Origin: Pseudophaeobacter sp965641885
GTDB taxonomy: Bacteria > Pseudomonadota > Alphaproteobacteria > Rhodobacterales > Rhodobacteraceae
NCBI GenBank assembly: GCA_965641885.1
Contig: OZ282574.1
Location: forward strand, 186,001-250,000
Direction: 5' to 3'
Length of the DNA stretch: 64,000 nucleotides
Position 1 is the stretch's first letter, and the number at the start of each line of letters is the position of its first letter. Shown piece after piece: positions 8,169-16,627 of the stretch. Under the pieces are notes generated by a model. It did no database searches, was not told where the DNA came from, and was given only the letters and a program-made list of their open reading frames with translations. The translations under genes were made by a program, and so were the position numbers.

Positions 8169-9113
8169 TCATGGGGCCTCAGGGTCAACAACAGCCCCCG
8201 CACTCAGCGGCTGAGAGGGGGTTTTACCGACGTTTTGCAGGGCTTTTGCCAATAGGGTCCAAACACGTCTGATGCGGGGCGTCTCGCGCATGGCGCCATG
8301 CGCGGTCAGCCAGAGGGGCAGGGGGGCTATTTCAACGCCAAGATCCAGCTCTTCCACGGCGTCGTCGGCGCGGGCAACGCTGCTTTGACAAAAGCCGATG
8401 CCACAGCCCGCCCGCACCAATTGCCAGTAGGTGGCCTGGTTGTCACAGCGCATGGCAAAGGCGCTACGCTGGGCAGGCCAGCCCATGTCGAGCATGCTGC
8501 GCAGGATCAGATCATTGCTGTCATAGCCCACCAGATCATGGCTCCAAAGATCCTCTGCTGTGCGGGGGTGCCCGCGCCGCACCAGGTAGGATTTGGCGGC
8601 AAATATGCCCAGGGGCAGATCCGCGATGTGCTGGGTGATCACATCCAGCTGGCTGGGGCGGTACATACGCAGGGCGATATCCGCCTCGCGAAACAGCAGG
8701 TTCTCGCTGGTGTCCGTGGGCACCAGCTCCAGTTCGATCTTTGGCTCTTTGGTGCGGATTTCGGCCAGGATTGGCGGCAGCAGGTAATGCGCTGCAAAGA
8801 CGCTGGCGGTGATGCGGACGGTGCCTGCCAGGGCCTCGGACTGCCCCGCTGCCTGCAGCGACAGTTGATACATCTGCAGCTGCATCTCACGCGCCATCGG
8901 CAGCAGCGCGCTGCCGGCCTGCGACAGCTGCAGTCCGCGGGGGTGGCGATCAAACAGCTGTTGGCTGAAGCTGACTTCCAGTGTTTGGATGTGGCGGCCC
9001 AGGGTTGGCTGGCTGCGTCCCAGCTGACGCGCTGCAGCCGAGAGCGAGCCGCTTTCGGCCACGGCAAGAAAGCTTTGAACCAGCGACCAGTCGGTGAGTT
9101 TGGTATTATCCAT
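8169..9113 (-). CDS. LysR family transcriptional regulator
   Basis: 314 residues. N-terminal winged helix-turn-helix at about residues 8-66 (SFLAVAESGSLSAAARQLGRSQPTLGRHIQTLE), then a periplasmic-binding-like effector domain with VRITASVFAAHYLLPPIL. It is divergent from the epimerase gene at 9209, the usual arrangement for a LysR protein and its target, so that gene is its most likely target. Effector unknown. Confidence 0.92.
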   Translation of the reverse strand: MDNTKLTDWSLVQSFLAVAESGSLSAAARQLGRSQPTLGRHIQTLEVSFSQQLFDRHPRGLQLSQAGSALLPMAREMQLQMYQLSLQAAGQSEALAGTVRITASVFAAHYLLPPILAEIRTKEPKIELELVPTDTSENLLFREADIALRMYRPSQLDVITQHIADLPLGIFAAKSYLVRRGHPRTAEDLWSHDLVGYDSNDLILRSMLDMGWPAQRSAFAMRCDNQATYWQLVRAGCGIGFCQSSVARADDAVEELDLGVEIAPLPLWLTAHGAMRETPRIRRVWTLLAKALQNVGKTPSQPLSAGAVVDPEAP

Positions 9114-9208
9114 GCATTATTGAATGGCAGATCGGAAAATTTTGGCAATGTGATTGTCATTTTGTTTGGGGGAAACTTTGCTCAACGAATTAGACAGGAG
9201 TTGACCCC

Positions 9209-10135
9209 ATGACCCGAACTGCGCTCATTCTCGGAGCCTCTGGCCGCTTTGGCCGTGCTGCCGCAACCGCATTTGAACAGGCTGGATGGCATGTCCGTCG
9301 CTTTCAACGGGGGCGGGATACTCTGACCCAGGCGGCCTCTGGTGTCGATGTCATCGTCAATGGCTGGAACCCGGCCTATCCCGACTGGGCGGCGCAGGTG
9401 GTAAAACTGCACCGGCAGGTGATTGCCGTGGCCGAGGCCAGCGGAGCCACGGTGATTGTGCCGGGAAATCTCTATGTTTTTGGGGCTGAAACCCCGTCCC
9501 CCTGGTCCGAGATCAGCGCGCATGCGGCGCAAAACCCGCTGGGGCGCATCCGGGTCGAGATGGAGGCGGCTTATCGCGCCTCAAACGCGCGGGTGATCCT
9601 GTTGCGGGCCGGGGATTTTCTGGATACCGAGGCCTCGGGGAACTGGTTTGACGCCATCCTTACCGCCAAGCTGGCCAAAGGCAGGTTTGTCTATCCGGGG
9701 CGCACTGACATTGCGCATGTCTGGGCCTATCTGCCTGATATGGCGCGCGCAGCCGTTGAGCTGGCCGCAATCCGCAGTCGCTTGCCGCGCTATCTGGATG
9801 TGCCCTTTGCGGGCTATAACCTCAGCGCTGACGAGCTGCTGGCGGCGATAAACGCCTGTTTGCTGCAACCCGTCAAACTGAAGCGGATGTCCTGGCTGCC
9901 GCTGCAACTGGCCCGCCCGTTTTGGCCCCTTGGCCGTTGTCTTTTGGAGATGCGCTACCTCTGGGATACGCCGCACTATTTGCAGGGCGATGCGGTGCAG
10001 AACCTCCTGCCAGAGTTCCGCAACACGCCTTTGGACATTGCCTTGCCAAATTGCCTGCCCCCAGAATTTCAAAGGGGGCTTCAAAGGGAAAAACACGCAG
10101 CCAGTTGGCCGAAAGAGGCTTTGGCCCAGAAATAG
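9209..10135 (+). CDS. NAD-dependent epimerase/dehydratase family protein
   Basis: 308 residues, extended short-chain dehydrogenase fold. The N-terminal LILGASGRFGRAAA is the GxxGxxG nucleotide motif; GNLYVFG, RVEMEAAYRAS and LLRAGDF match the atypical NAD(P)-binding group of sugar-epimerase or flavin-reductase-like proteins. A clear YxxxK catalytic pair is not evident, so the reaction is uncertain. Transcribed divergently from the LysR gene with a 95-bp shared region; AGGAG precedes the ATG. Confidence 0.85.
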   Translation: MTRTALILGASGRFGRAAATAFEQAGWHVRRFQRGRDTLTQAASGVDVIVNGWNPAYPDWAAQVVKLHRQVIAVAEASGATVIVPGNLYVFGAETPSPWSEISAHAAQNPLGRIRVEMEAAYRASNARVILLRAGDFLDTEASGNWFDAILTAKLAKGRFVYPGRTDIAHVWAYLPDMARAAVELAAIRSRLPRYLDVPFAGYNLSADELLAAINACLLQPVKLKRMSWLPLQLARPFWPLGRCLLEMRYLWDTPHYLQGDAVQNLLPEFRNTPLDIALPNCLPPEFQRGLQREKHAASWPKEALAQK

Positions 10136-10165
10136 GGAAGGGTTTTTGGGCAAATCGCATCCTGG

Positions 10166-11260
10166 TTAGTCCAGTGCGATGTCGACCCAGACCAGCCGGT
10201 GGCGGCTGGCCTTGGCGGCAGCGGCCTCAGGGCTGTCGGGCCACTCAACGCCGGCGGCGATAACCTGCAGATCGCGAGAGGGCAGAAGATAGTCAACCCG
10301 CATGCGCCTGTCTTCGCCCCAATCTACGGTGTCAGTTCCGGCTTGCGATGAGCGGGGGTGCGGGTCTTGCAGGCGCGGATCCTGCAGCACCCCCGCAATG
10401 ACCTCCCGGTGCCCTGCGCCTTTGTTGGGGTCCAGATTGGCGCCGCCTGCAATGAGGAAACGGCTGCTGGGCGGCGGGCCAATCTCCTTTGGCAGCTGCC
10501 CCGCCAAAAAGACCTGCCAGAGACGAATTTCATCCGCGTTGCGCAACCCGTTGCGGTCCTCGGCGCCATCAAACAGGGGAGGGGCTGCCTTGAAAACCAG
10601 CAGGGTCAGCCGCGTGTCCTCGGTTACGGCGACTGGCAGCGCCCAATGGGCGGTGGTGGACAGGCGCTGGACGGCCTGCGCCTGTGGCGTTGGAAACGGG
10701 CTGCCGTCCGGGTGGCGTGGCAGGGTGGCCCCGGGTACCTCGCGCCACAAAAGCCCGCTGAGGTCGCTGATTTCATCCGCCATGATTGGGTATCGCGACA
10801 GCACCGCCATGCCGCTGCGGCCTGTATAGTCGCCATAGCCCTGCGAATCTCCGGGCCCGCCGAGCCTTTGGTCGCCATCCAGATCAAGCTGTGTGGCGAG
10901 GCCGGTATTGGGCTGCTTGGCAAACAGATGCGGGAAGGGAGATCCGGCCGCAGCCAGGCGCTGTTCCAGCGCCTTGAGGGCGCGCGAGTAATGATCCCAG
11001 TCGATCCCCTGCAGCACCAGGATGTCAGGCTGGTTTTGCGAGATAACAGCCACCACCGCCTGAATTTGTGCATCATCGTCCCGCTCGATATCGCGCAGCA
11101 GCAGGCCGGGCCCTTTGCGTGAAAGCTCGGTGTTGAAGGTCGCAATGCGCAGAGTTTGCGCCTGCAGCCATGTGGGTAGGAGTGCAAAAGCAAGCAGAAG
11201 AGACAGAAGCGGCCGGAGGGGCATCAGGGAGAGGTCTCTCCTGATGCCCCGGCGTGTCAT
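10166..11260 (-). CDS. Endonuclease/exonuclease/phosphatase (EEP) family secreted protein
   Basis: 364 residues from an ATG whose ATGA overlaps the stop of the upstream membrane-protein gene. An alternative ATG at 11224 gives a more standard signal peptide (PLRPLLSLLLAFALLPTWLQAQ). After the signal, EEP motifs follow: RIATFNTEL, DILVLQGID, FLIAGGANLDP and RVDYLLPSRDL. The fold cleaves phosphodiesters or phosphomonoesters; the substrate is unknown, and export suggests extracellular or periplasmic nucleic acid or phosphate ester. The metal-binding Glu of the usual LQE motif appears as Gly-Ile (LQGID), a departure worth noting. Confidence 0.85.
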   Translation of the reverse strand: MTRRGIRRDLSLMPLRPLLSLLLAFALLPTWLQAQTLRIATFNTELSRKGPGLLLRDIERDDDAQIQAVVAVISQNQPDILVLQGIDWDHYSRALKALEQRLAAAGSPFPHLFAKQPNTGLATQLDLDGDQRLGGPGDSQGYGDYTGRSGMAVLSRYPIMADEISDLSGLLWREVPGATLPRHPDGSPFPTPQAQAVQRLSTTAHWALPVAVTEDTRLTLLVFKAAPPLFDGAEDRNGLRNADEIRLWQVFLAGQLPKEIGPPPSSRFLIAGGANLDPNKGAGHREVIAGVLQDPRLQDPHPRSSQAGTDTVDWGEDRRMRVDYLLPSRDLQVIAAGVEWPDSPEAAAAKASRHRLVWVDIALD

Positions 11261-12090
11261 GCGGTTTGCAGGGCTTCGGCATGGGCGTAGACGGCCCGCC
11301 GTTTTTGCGCAATGAGATCGGCCACCCGCAGCATCGCCATCCCCCGCATGATCATCGAGGCGGGCACAAAGGCCCAGGCTGCAATCATCCAGACCAGCAT
11401 TTGCGGCGTCGCCAACTGACCGACCTCTATGATGGTGGACGAGAGTTTGATGGTGGCGGGGATGGCAAAAGGCAGCAGAATGCCGATGATAATGTTGATC
11501 CGCCCGTCCCGTTGCAGCCGTGTCACCACGTCGCCGCCGGTTGTTGGGTCAAACAGGGGCAGATTGACCCAGACGTTAAAGGCACCGTGGGCAACTGGCC
11601 AATTGCCAACCCGAATGGCCAGGGCAAAGCTCATAATCGCCGCGGCGGAGACGATATACGCGATGCCGGCTGCGCTGCGAATGGTGTGCAGGGTCTCGAG
11701 CGCGGTGTCGGCGGGCATCATCAGAACCGTCAGTTGCACCGGCGAATAGGCAAAATCCAGCGCCCCGCCCAGCCGGGAGCCCAAATTCAGAACCAGGGTG
11801 GTGAGGCTGTTGGGGTCAAGCGGATGCCGCACCAGCAGGCTGAGCAGGCAGATGATCACCATGGCGGCCACAAACCGCATCCGGTTCAGCGGCGGCGCTT
11901 CGCGAAATTCAACAAAACTGGGGTAATTTGAGAAGTACTCAGCAAAGGTCAAAGCTCCGCCAAGGATCGCCATCAGGGCGATGATCTCTGGAGATTCGGT
12001 GGCAGAAACTGGCAGCAGCATCGATGGCATTGCAATGAGCAATGCAACCAGTACCCCGCGAGTTGCCGCGCCTGTTATGCGAGCAAACAC
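11257..12090 (-). CDS. Conserved membrane protein of unknown function
   Basis: About 277 residues from a GTG at 12090 that has AAAGGGA about eight bases upstream; an in-frame ATG at 12156 would add 22 non-hydrophobic residues. There are six or seven hydrophobic segments (for example GVLVALLIAMPSMLLPV at the start, IIALMAILGGALTF, FVAAMVIICLLSLLV, INIIIGILLPFAIPATI, MLVWMIAAWAFVPASMIM). I recognise no family. It shares a 4-base overlap with the EEP gene and lies downstream of leuD, so it may be cotranscribed with leuCD through read-through. Confidence 0.75.
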   Translation of the reverse strand: MFARITGAATRGVLVALLIAMPSMLLPVSATESPEIIALMAILGGALTFAEYFSNYPSFVEFREAPPLNRMRFVAAMVIICLLSLLVRHPLDPNSLTTLVLNLGSRLGGALDFAYSPVQLTVLMMPADTALETLHTIRSAAGIAYIVSAAAIMSFALAIRVGNWPVAHGAFNVWVNLPLFDPTTGGDVVTRLQRDGRINIIIGILLPFAIPATIKLSSTIIEVGQLATPQMLVWMIAAWAFVPASMIMRGMAMLRVADLIAQKRRAVYAHAEALQTA

Positions 12091-12540
12091 TGCTTTTTTC
12101 CCTTTCAAACTGGACTGGACGGTACATTGCCGTGCCTTTGTTCCAACTTGATGCACCCTGGATCACCCAGAATGCGTGCCTCAATTTGGCCCCATTTGTG
12201 CATGGATTGCGCGCAGGGCTCAAGTTTGCAATTGCTGAATTTTGATTTTCGATGGGGAAAGCATAGGGCGTGATGCCCGAATGCACCAATTTTACCCAAG
12301 CCTATCAGCGGCTTGCCTTGGGCCTACCAGATGTAGTGGTTTCAGATCTGATCGCGTCAAGGCGCGGGGGGATGTGCGGGCTGTCTGAGAATACGGCAAA
12401 TTTGAGGCGAATTTGCCGTATTTGCCCAGATTCGGAGCGCCCGCTAAATGAACGCGGCGGCTGTGGGCAGACGTGGTGATGTGCACAAAAAAGGCCGCCA
12501 CGCATCAGCGGCGGCCTTCTTGATAGAATTTGTCTTGCGC
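12091..12540. other. Intergenic region between membrane protein gene and leuD
   Basis: About 450 bases without a convincing gene. It holds the leuD terminator (12485-12520) and the region upstream of the membrane protein gene. Short open frames on both strands lack Shine-Dalgarno sequences and codon bias. Otherwise I see nothing in it. Confidence 0.6.
12485..12520 (-). terminator. Rho-independent terminator of leuCD
   Basis: Minus strand AAGGCCGCC ... GGCGGCCTT (9-bp stem, arms 12510-12518 and 12491-12499) followed by TTTTTT. It sits 22 bases after the leuD stop. Confidence 0.85.
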
Positions 12541-13146
12541 TCAGACCCAGGGACGCTCCTGCGCCATCTTACCTTCGTAAGACAGGATCGAGGCTTCTTT
12601 TTGCAGGGTCTGGCCGATGTCATCGAGCCCTTCCAGCAGGCATGTCTTCTTGAAGGCATCAACGTCAAAGGCGATCACATCCCCATCGGAAGTGGTGATT
12701 TCCTGCGCTTCGAGATCAACTGTCATGCGGGCATTTTCGCCCTTCTCGGCGTCGGCCATCAGCAAATCAACCTGCTCTTGCGGCAGGACGATGGGAAGGA
12801 TGCCGTTCTTAAAGCAGTTGTTGAAGAAGATGTCGGCAAACGAGGTCGAGACCACACATTTGATGCCAAAATCCGCAATCGCCCAGGGCGCATGCTCACG
12901 CGAGGAGCCGCAGCCAAAGTTGTCGCCAGCCACCAGAATCTCGGCGTTGCGGTACTGCGGTTTGTTCAGCACAAAATCCGCAACCTCAGAGCCGTCGCGA
13001 TTGTAGCGCATCTCGTCGAACAGGTTCTTGCCAAAGCCGGTGCGCTTAATGCTCTTCAGAAACACCTTGGGGATGATCATATCAGTGTCGATATTGACCA
13101 GAGGCATGGGTGCTGCGACGCCGGTGAGTTTTTGAAACTTTTCCAT
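12541..13146 (-). CDS. leuD: 3-isopropylmalate dehydratase small subunit
   Basis: 201 residues. It pairs with LeuC to isomerise 2-isopropylmalate to 3-isopropylmalate. Visible signatures: GVAAPMPLVNIDTDMIIPKVFLK near the N-terminus and the aconitase swivel motif GDNFGCGSSREHAPWA around residues 75-90. It follows leuC by 13 bases on the same strand. Confidence 0.97.
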   Translation of the reverse strand: MEKFQKLTGVAAPMPLVNIDTDMIIPKVFLKSIKRTGFGKNLFDEMRYNRDGSEVADFVLNKPQYRNAEILVAGDNFGCGSSREHAPWAIADFGIKCVVSTSFADIFFNNCFKNGILPIVLPQEQVDLLMADAEKGENARMTVDLEAQEITTSDGDVIAFDVDAFKKTCLLEGLDDIGQTLQKEASILSYEGKMAQERPWV

Positions 13147-13159
13147 ATTGCTAGCTCCT

Positions 13160-14563
13160 TCAGATCAAATCACGAATGTCGGTCAGCTTGCCGGTGAGCG
13201 CAGCCGCGGCGGCCATGGCAGGCGACACCAGGTGGGTGCGGCCCTTATAGCCCTGACGTCCCTCAAAGTTGCGGTTCGAGGTGGCGGCGCAACGCTCGCC
13301 TTCGGACAGCTGGTCGGGGTTCATCGCCAGACACATGGAGCAGCCGGCAAGGCGCCATTCAAAACCGGCCTCCTTAAAGATCTCTGCCAGGCCTTCTTCT
13401 TCGGCCTGGGCCCGCACCAGGCCAGAGCCGGGAACGATCATGGCGCGCATGCCTTCTTTGATCTTTTTGCCTTTGACCACATCAGCCACGGCGCGCAGAT
13501 CTTCGATGCGACCATTGGTGCAGGAGCCGATAAAGACAGTGTCGATTTCGATATCGGTGAGCTTTTGGCCAGGCGTCAGCCCCATGTACTCAAGGGCGCG
13601 TTTTGCCGCCTCGACCTTGCCGCCTTTGAAATCTTCGGGAAACGGCACAGTGCCGGTGATCGGCAGAACGTCCTCAGGCGAGGTGCCCCAGGTGACAACC
13701 GGCTGGATGTCTTCGGCGCGCAGAGTGACAACCTTGTCGAATTTGGCATCGGCGTCGGTGAAGAGGGTCTTCCACCAGTTCAGCGCGGCTTCCCATTGTG
13801 CACCCTTGGGGGCGTGGGGGCGGCCTTTGACATAGGCGTAGGTTGTCTCGTCTGGCGCAATCAGGCCTGCGCGGGCGCCGCCTTCGATGGCCATGTTGCA
13901 GACGGTCATACGGCCTTCCATCGACAGATCGCGAATTGCTTGGCCGCAATATTCGATGACGTAGCCTGTGCCGCCTGCTGTTCCGGTCTCACCGATCACG
14001 GCCATGGTGATGTCCTTGGCGGTGACGCCCGGGTTCAGCTTACCGGTGATCTCCACCTTCATGTTTTTCGATTTCTTCTGGATCAGCGTCTGCGTCGCCA
14101 GAACATGCTCGACCTCAGAGGTGCCGATGCCGTGGGCCAATGCGCCAAAGGCACCATGGGTGGCGGTGTGGCTGTCGCCGCACACCACGGTCATGCCGGG
14201 CAGGGTCCAGCCCTGCTCGGGGCCGACGATATGCACGATGCCTTGCCGTACGTCAGAGACCGGGTAGTAATGTACGCCAAATTCGCGGGCGTTCTTGTCG
14301 AGCGCATCAACCTGGATGCGGCTCTCCTCGTTCTCGATGCCTTTGGCGCGGTCCAGCGTGGTGGGCACGTTGTGATCCGGCACGGCGATTGTCTTATCTG
14401 GCGCGTGCACTTTGCGACCACTCAGGCGCAGACCTTCAAAGGCCTGCGGGCTGGTCACTTCGTGGACCAGGTGGCGGTCGATATAAAGAAGGCAGGTGCC
14501 ATCCTCTGCTTCATGCGCGACATGCGCATCCCAGATCTTGTCATAGAGCGTTTTGGGGGACAT
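13160..14563 (-). CDS. leuC: 3-isopropylmalate dehydratase large subunit
   Basis: 467 residues from ATG 14563, preceded by GGGAGAGGA. Aconitase-family 4Fe-4S ligands are in VFIGSCTNGR and CSMCLAMNPD. Substrate loop residues VCGDSHTATHGAFG are intact. The open frame extends 43 residues upstream but without family similarity. First gene of leuCD. Confidence 0.97.
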   Translation of the reverse strand: MSPKTLYDKIWDAHVAHEAEDGTCLLYIDRHLVHEVTSPQAFEGLRLSGRKVHAPDKTIAVPDHNVPTTLDRAKGIENEESRIQVDALDKNAREFGVHYYPVSDVRQGIVHIVGPEQGWTLPGMTVVCGDSHTATHGAFGALAHGIGTSEVEHVLATQTLIQKKSKNMKVEITGKLNPGVTAKDITMAVIGETGTAGGTGYVIEYCGQAIRDLSMEGRMTVCNMAIEGGARAGLIAPDETTYAYVKGRPHAPKGAQWEAALNWWKTLFTDADAKFDKVVTLRAEDIQPVVTWGTSPEDVLPITGTVPFPEDFKGGKVEAAKRALEYMGLTPGQKLTDIEIDTVFIGSCTNGRIEDLRAVADVVKGKKIKEGMRAMIVPGSGLVRAQAEEEGLAEIFKEAGFEWRLAGCSMCLAMNPDQLSEGERCAATSNRNFEGRQGYKGRTHLVSPAMAAAAALTGKLTDIRDLI

Positions 14564-14956
14564 GTGTCCTCTCCCGTATTCAGGTGTGTATAGCTGGCTT
14601 GGGGCTTGGGCTGCGGGTTTATAGCCGCGCCAGGACCGTGCGGGCGGCGCCATAGAATCGCTCGCGCAGACGGGCGCGATCTTGCAGTTCAATATTCTGG
14701 GCCAATACGAGGGTCATGGGCGTCAGATACAGGCGAGGCGCTACGCGATCAAGGGTTCGCGCGGCGAGATCACAGCAATCTGCACAATCTTTCCTTTGAA
14801 TCCTTAGAAATATGGCATCTCTCCCCTTTTAGTGACCGCTGAGATCAGGCAGAGAGTGTCGATGATTCGAGTCCCGTTGCTACTTTCATTGAAATGTGGC
14901 GCGGGAATTGCTATTTTTAGCACAGCCCCAGCGCCGGGGGAGGGTCGGCGCGCCTT
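14564..14956. other. Divergent intergenic region between leuC and rsfS
   Basis: Holds the promoters of leuCD (minus) and rsfS (plus), and on the minus strand a short reading frame with good codon use (14619-14717, listed separately). No leucine-rich leader peptide or attenuator was found. Confidence 0.55.
14619..14717 (-). CDS. Possible small protein upstream of leuC (32 residues)
   Basis: ATG at 14717 to TAA at 14619. The sequence is MTLVLAQNIELQDRARLRER followed by a basic, alanine-rich end. About two thirds of third codon positions are G/C, like neighbouring genes, and the frame stays open about 100 bases upstream of the ATG. No Shine-Dalgarno is clear. It could be a genuine small basic protein, the tail of a longer one with an unusual start, or chance. 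Confidence 0.3.
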   Translation of the reverse strand: MTLVLAQNIELQDRARLRERFYGAARTVLARL

Positions 14957-15406
14957 ATGGAGGACAGTGTTCTGTCGACCGAACCTCAAGCGGCTGCTGC
15001 CGCTGATAGCGAGGCAGCACAACCTGCTGCCCAGAGTAGCCCAACCAATCTGGGTCGCCCAACCAATCTGGTTCTGCTGGAGCGTATCCTGAGCTCCCTG
15101 GATGAAGACAAGGCCGAAGACGTCGTGCAGATCGATCTGCGCGGCAAGACAGCTATTGCCGATTTCATGGTCATTGCGACGGGTCGTTCGAGCCGTCAGG
15201 TGACTGGTATTTCGGAAAAGCTCAGTGATCGGCTGAAGCATGAATATGGCATCATCAGCAAGATCGAAGGTCGCGATACCGGCGACTGGGTGCTGATCGA
15301 TACCGGCGATGTTATTGTGCATGTCTTCCGCCCCGAAGTGCGCGAGTTCTATCAGCTCGAAAAGCTGTGGCAGCCCGGAATGACGCCCAGCCAGGACGGC
15401 GCATAA
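14957..15406 (+). CDS. rsfS: Ribosomal silencing factor RsfS
   Basis: 149 residues. It binds ribosomal protein L14 on the 50S subunit and blocks joining with 30S when nutrients are short. The RsfS domain covers about residues 42-140 (SSLDEDKAEDVVQIDL, ADFMVIATGRSSRQV, DTGDWVLIDTGDVIVHVF). The first 37 residues are an Ala/Gln/Ser-rich extension containing a duplicated PTNL from an 18-bp repeat at 15040-15072. No better start exists inside. It is followed by rlmH, a common pairing. Confidence 0.95.
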   Translation: MEDSVLSTEPQAAAAADSEAAQPAAQSSPTNLGRPTNLVLLERILSSLDEDKAEDVVQIDLRGKTAIADFMVIATGRSSRQVTGISEKLSDRLKHEYGIISKIEGRDTGDWVLIDTGDVIVHVFRPEVREFYQLEKLWQPGMTPSQDGA

Positions 15407-15543
15407 GCCGCGGCATCAAGCAAACAAGGGCGCCTGATCTTGGGCGCCGCTTCCCTATGACTTTTCTCTCTGCCCTGCAGATGATCTGCGGATTCTGGGC
15501 TGAGAGAAAGCGTCAGGGCTGACAAGCGAACAAAGGCTGGCCT

Positions 15544-16014
15544 ATGCGTGTCCATATCTGTGCGGTTGGACGTCTGCGGTCCGGACCTGAAAAATCCCTG
15601 ATTGATGACTACCTCACCCGGTTCGACCGCACGGGGCGTGCGCTCGGCCTTGGTCCGGCACGCCTGATCGAGGTGGAGGATAAGAAAAACGCCGGAATGG
15701 GCGCTGAGGCGGTATTGCTGCGCAAGGCTCTGCCTCAGGGCGCAGTTGTCTGCACCCTTGATGAGCGCGGCAAGGTGCTGAGCTCGCCTGATTTTGCCGC
15801 GCGCATGGGCGCATGGCGCGACGCCGGACGCCAGGACCTGGCGCTGATCATAGGCGGCGCCGATGGCATTGATCCTGCCTTGCGGGCCGAGGCGGATTTC
15901 TCGATTTCATTTGGCAAGATGGTCTGGCCGCATATGCTGGTGCGGGTGATGCTGTCCGAACAGATTTACCGCGCGGCCACCATTCTTGCCGGCGGTCCCT
16001 ATCACCGGGTGTGA
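15544..16014 (+). CDS. rlmH: 23S rRNA pseudouridine(1915) N3-methyltransferase
   Basis: 156 residues, full length SPOUT methyltransferase. It methylates pseudouridine 1915 in helix 69 of 23S rRNA using SAM. Signatures: ICAVGRLRSGPE, LDERGKVLSSPDFA, LIIGGADGID and the C-terminal knot MVWPHMLVRVMLSEQIYRA ending in GGPYHRV. 137 bases after rsfS. Confidence 0.97.
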   Translation: MRVHICAVGRLRSGPEKSLIDDYLTRFDRTGRALGLGPARLIEVEDKKNAGMGAEAVLLRKALPQGAVVCTLDERGKVLSSPDFAARMGAWRDAGRQDLALIIGGADGIDPALRAEADFSISFGKMVWPHMLVRVMLSEQIYRAATILAGGPYHRV

Positions 16015-16077
16015 TGTCTCTGGGCAGAACTCCCAGGCAGAACTTCTGGGCAGGCCCTCAGGTGTGGTGTGTCGTGG

Positions 16078-16443
16078 TCAGGGAAGGCTGACAGTATAGC
16101 GCAGCGGCGCCCAGCCATCGACCAGGCAGCGCGCCTCAATCTGCACTTCCGTTAGGCCCTCGGGCAGGGTCAGCCCGGCAAGAGAGCGGGTGAAGGGTTG
16201 TTCGTGCTCGTGCGGATGGGTAAGAATGCGCAGGCCCAGCTCATTGCCTTGCATGTCCAGCACCCGCCAGCCATCGGCGTAATGCTCCCAGCCGGTGTCG
16301 GGATGTGACAGGGTAACGTTGATGCGCCAGCCTGCTGCTGTTTCCACAGCTGTGGCGGCTTCAATTTTGGGCGCATCGGCCAGACTGGGCTGAGCTGACA
16401 GAGTGAGCAGACAGCTGGCAAAAATCAGGGTAAGGTTTTTCAT
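16078..16443 (-). CDS. Small secreted protein of unknown function
   Basis: 121 residues. Signal peptide MKNLTLIFASCLLTLSAQPSLADA with likely cleavage after LADA. The mature 97 residues form an alternating, probably all-beta domain (WRINVTLSHPDTGWEHYADGW ... EARCLVDGWAPLRYTVSLP). No family recognised with certainty. Convergent with rlmH and divergent from glcD. Confidence 0.75.
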   Translation of the reverse strand: MKNLTLIFASCLLTLSAQPSLADAPKIEAATAVETAAGWRINVTLSHPDTGWEHYADGWRVLDMQGNELGLRILTHPHEHEQPFTRSLAGLTLPEGLTEVQIEARCLVDGWAPLRYTVSLP

Positions 16444-16627
16444 TCCGTCAGCCTAGTCATCGCGCAGAGTGGGGGAAGTCACGATGCCGTGTTTACAGGG
16501 TATTTTGGCGGGGCACCTTGGCGGGGCATCTGAACCCAGTGGCACCTTGGTGGCAACTTCAGGCTTGCCAATTGAGGTAAATTGGTAATATTATATTACC
16601 AAACAGAACATCCCAAAGGAGAGCCCC

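Noticed and set aside
13148..14593. 481-codon plus-strand open frame over leuC
   Set aside because: Shadow of leuC; no ribosome site or family motif.
14755..14785. tRNA-like GGTTCGCGC segment
   Set aside because: No acceptor, D or anticodon arms can be built around it.
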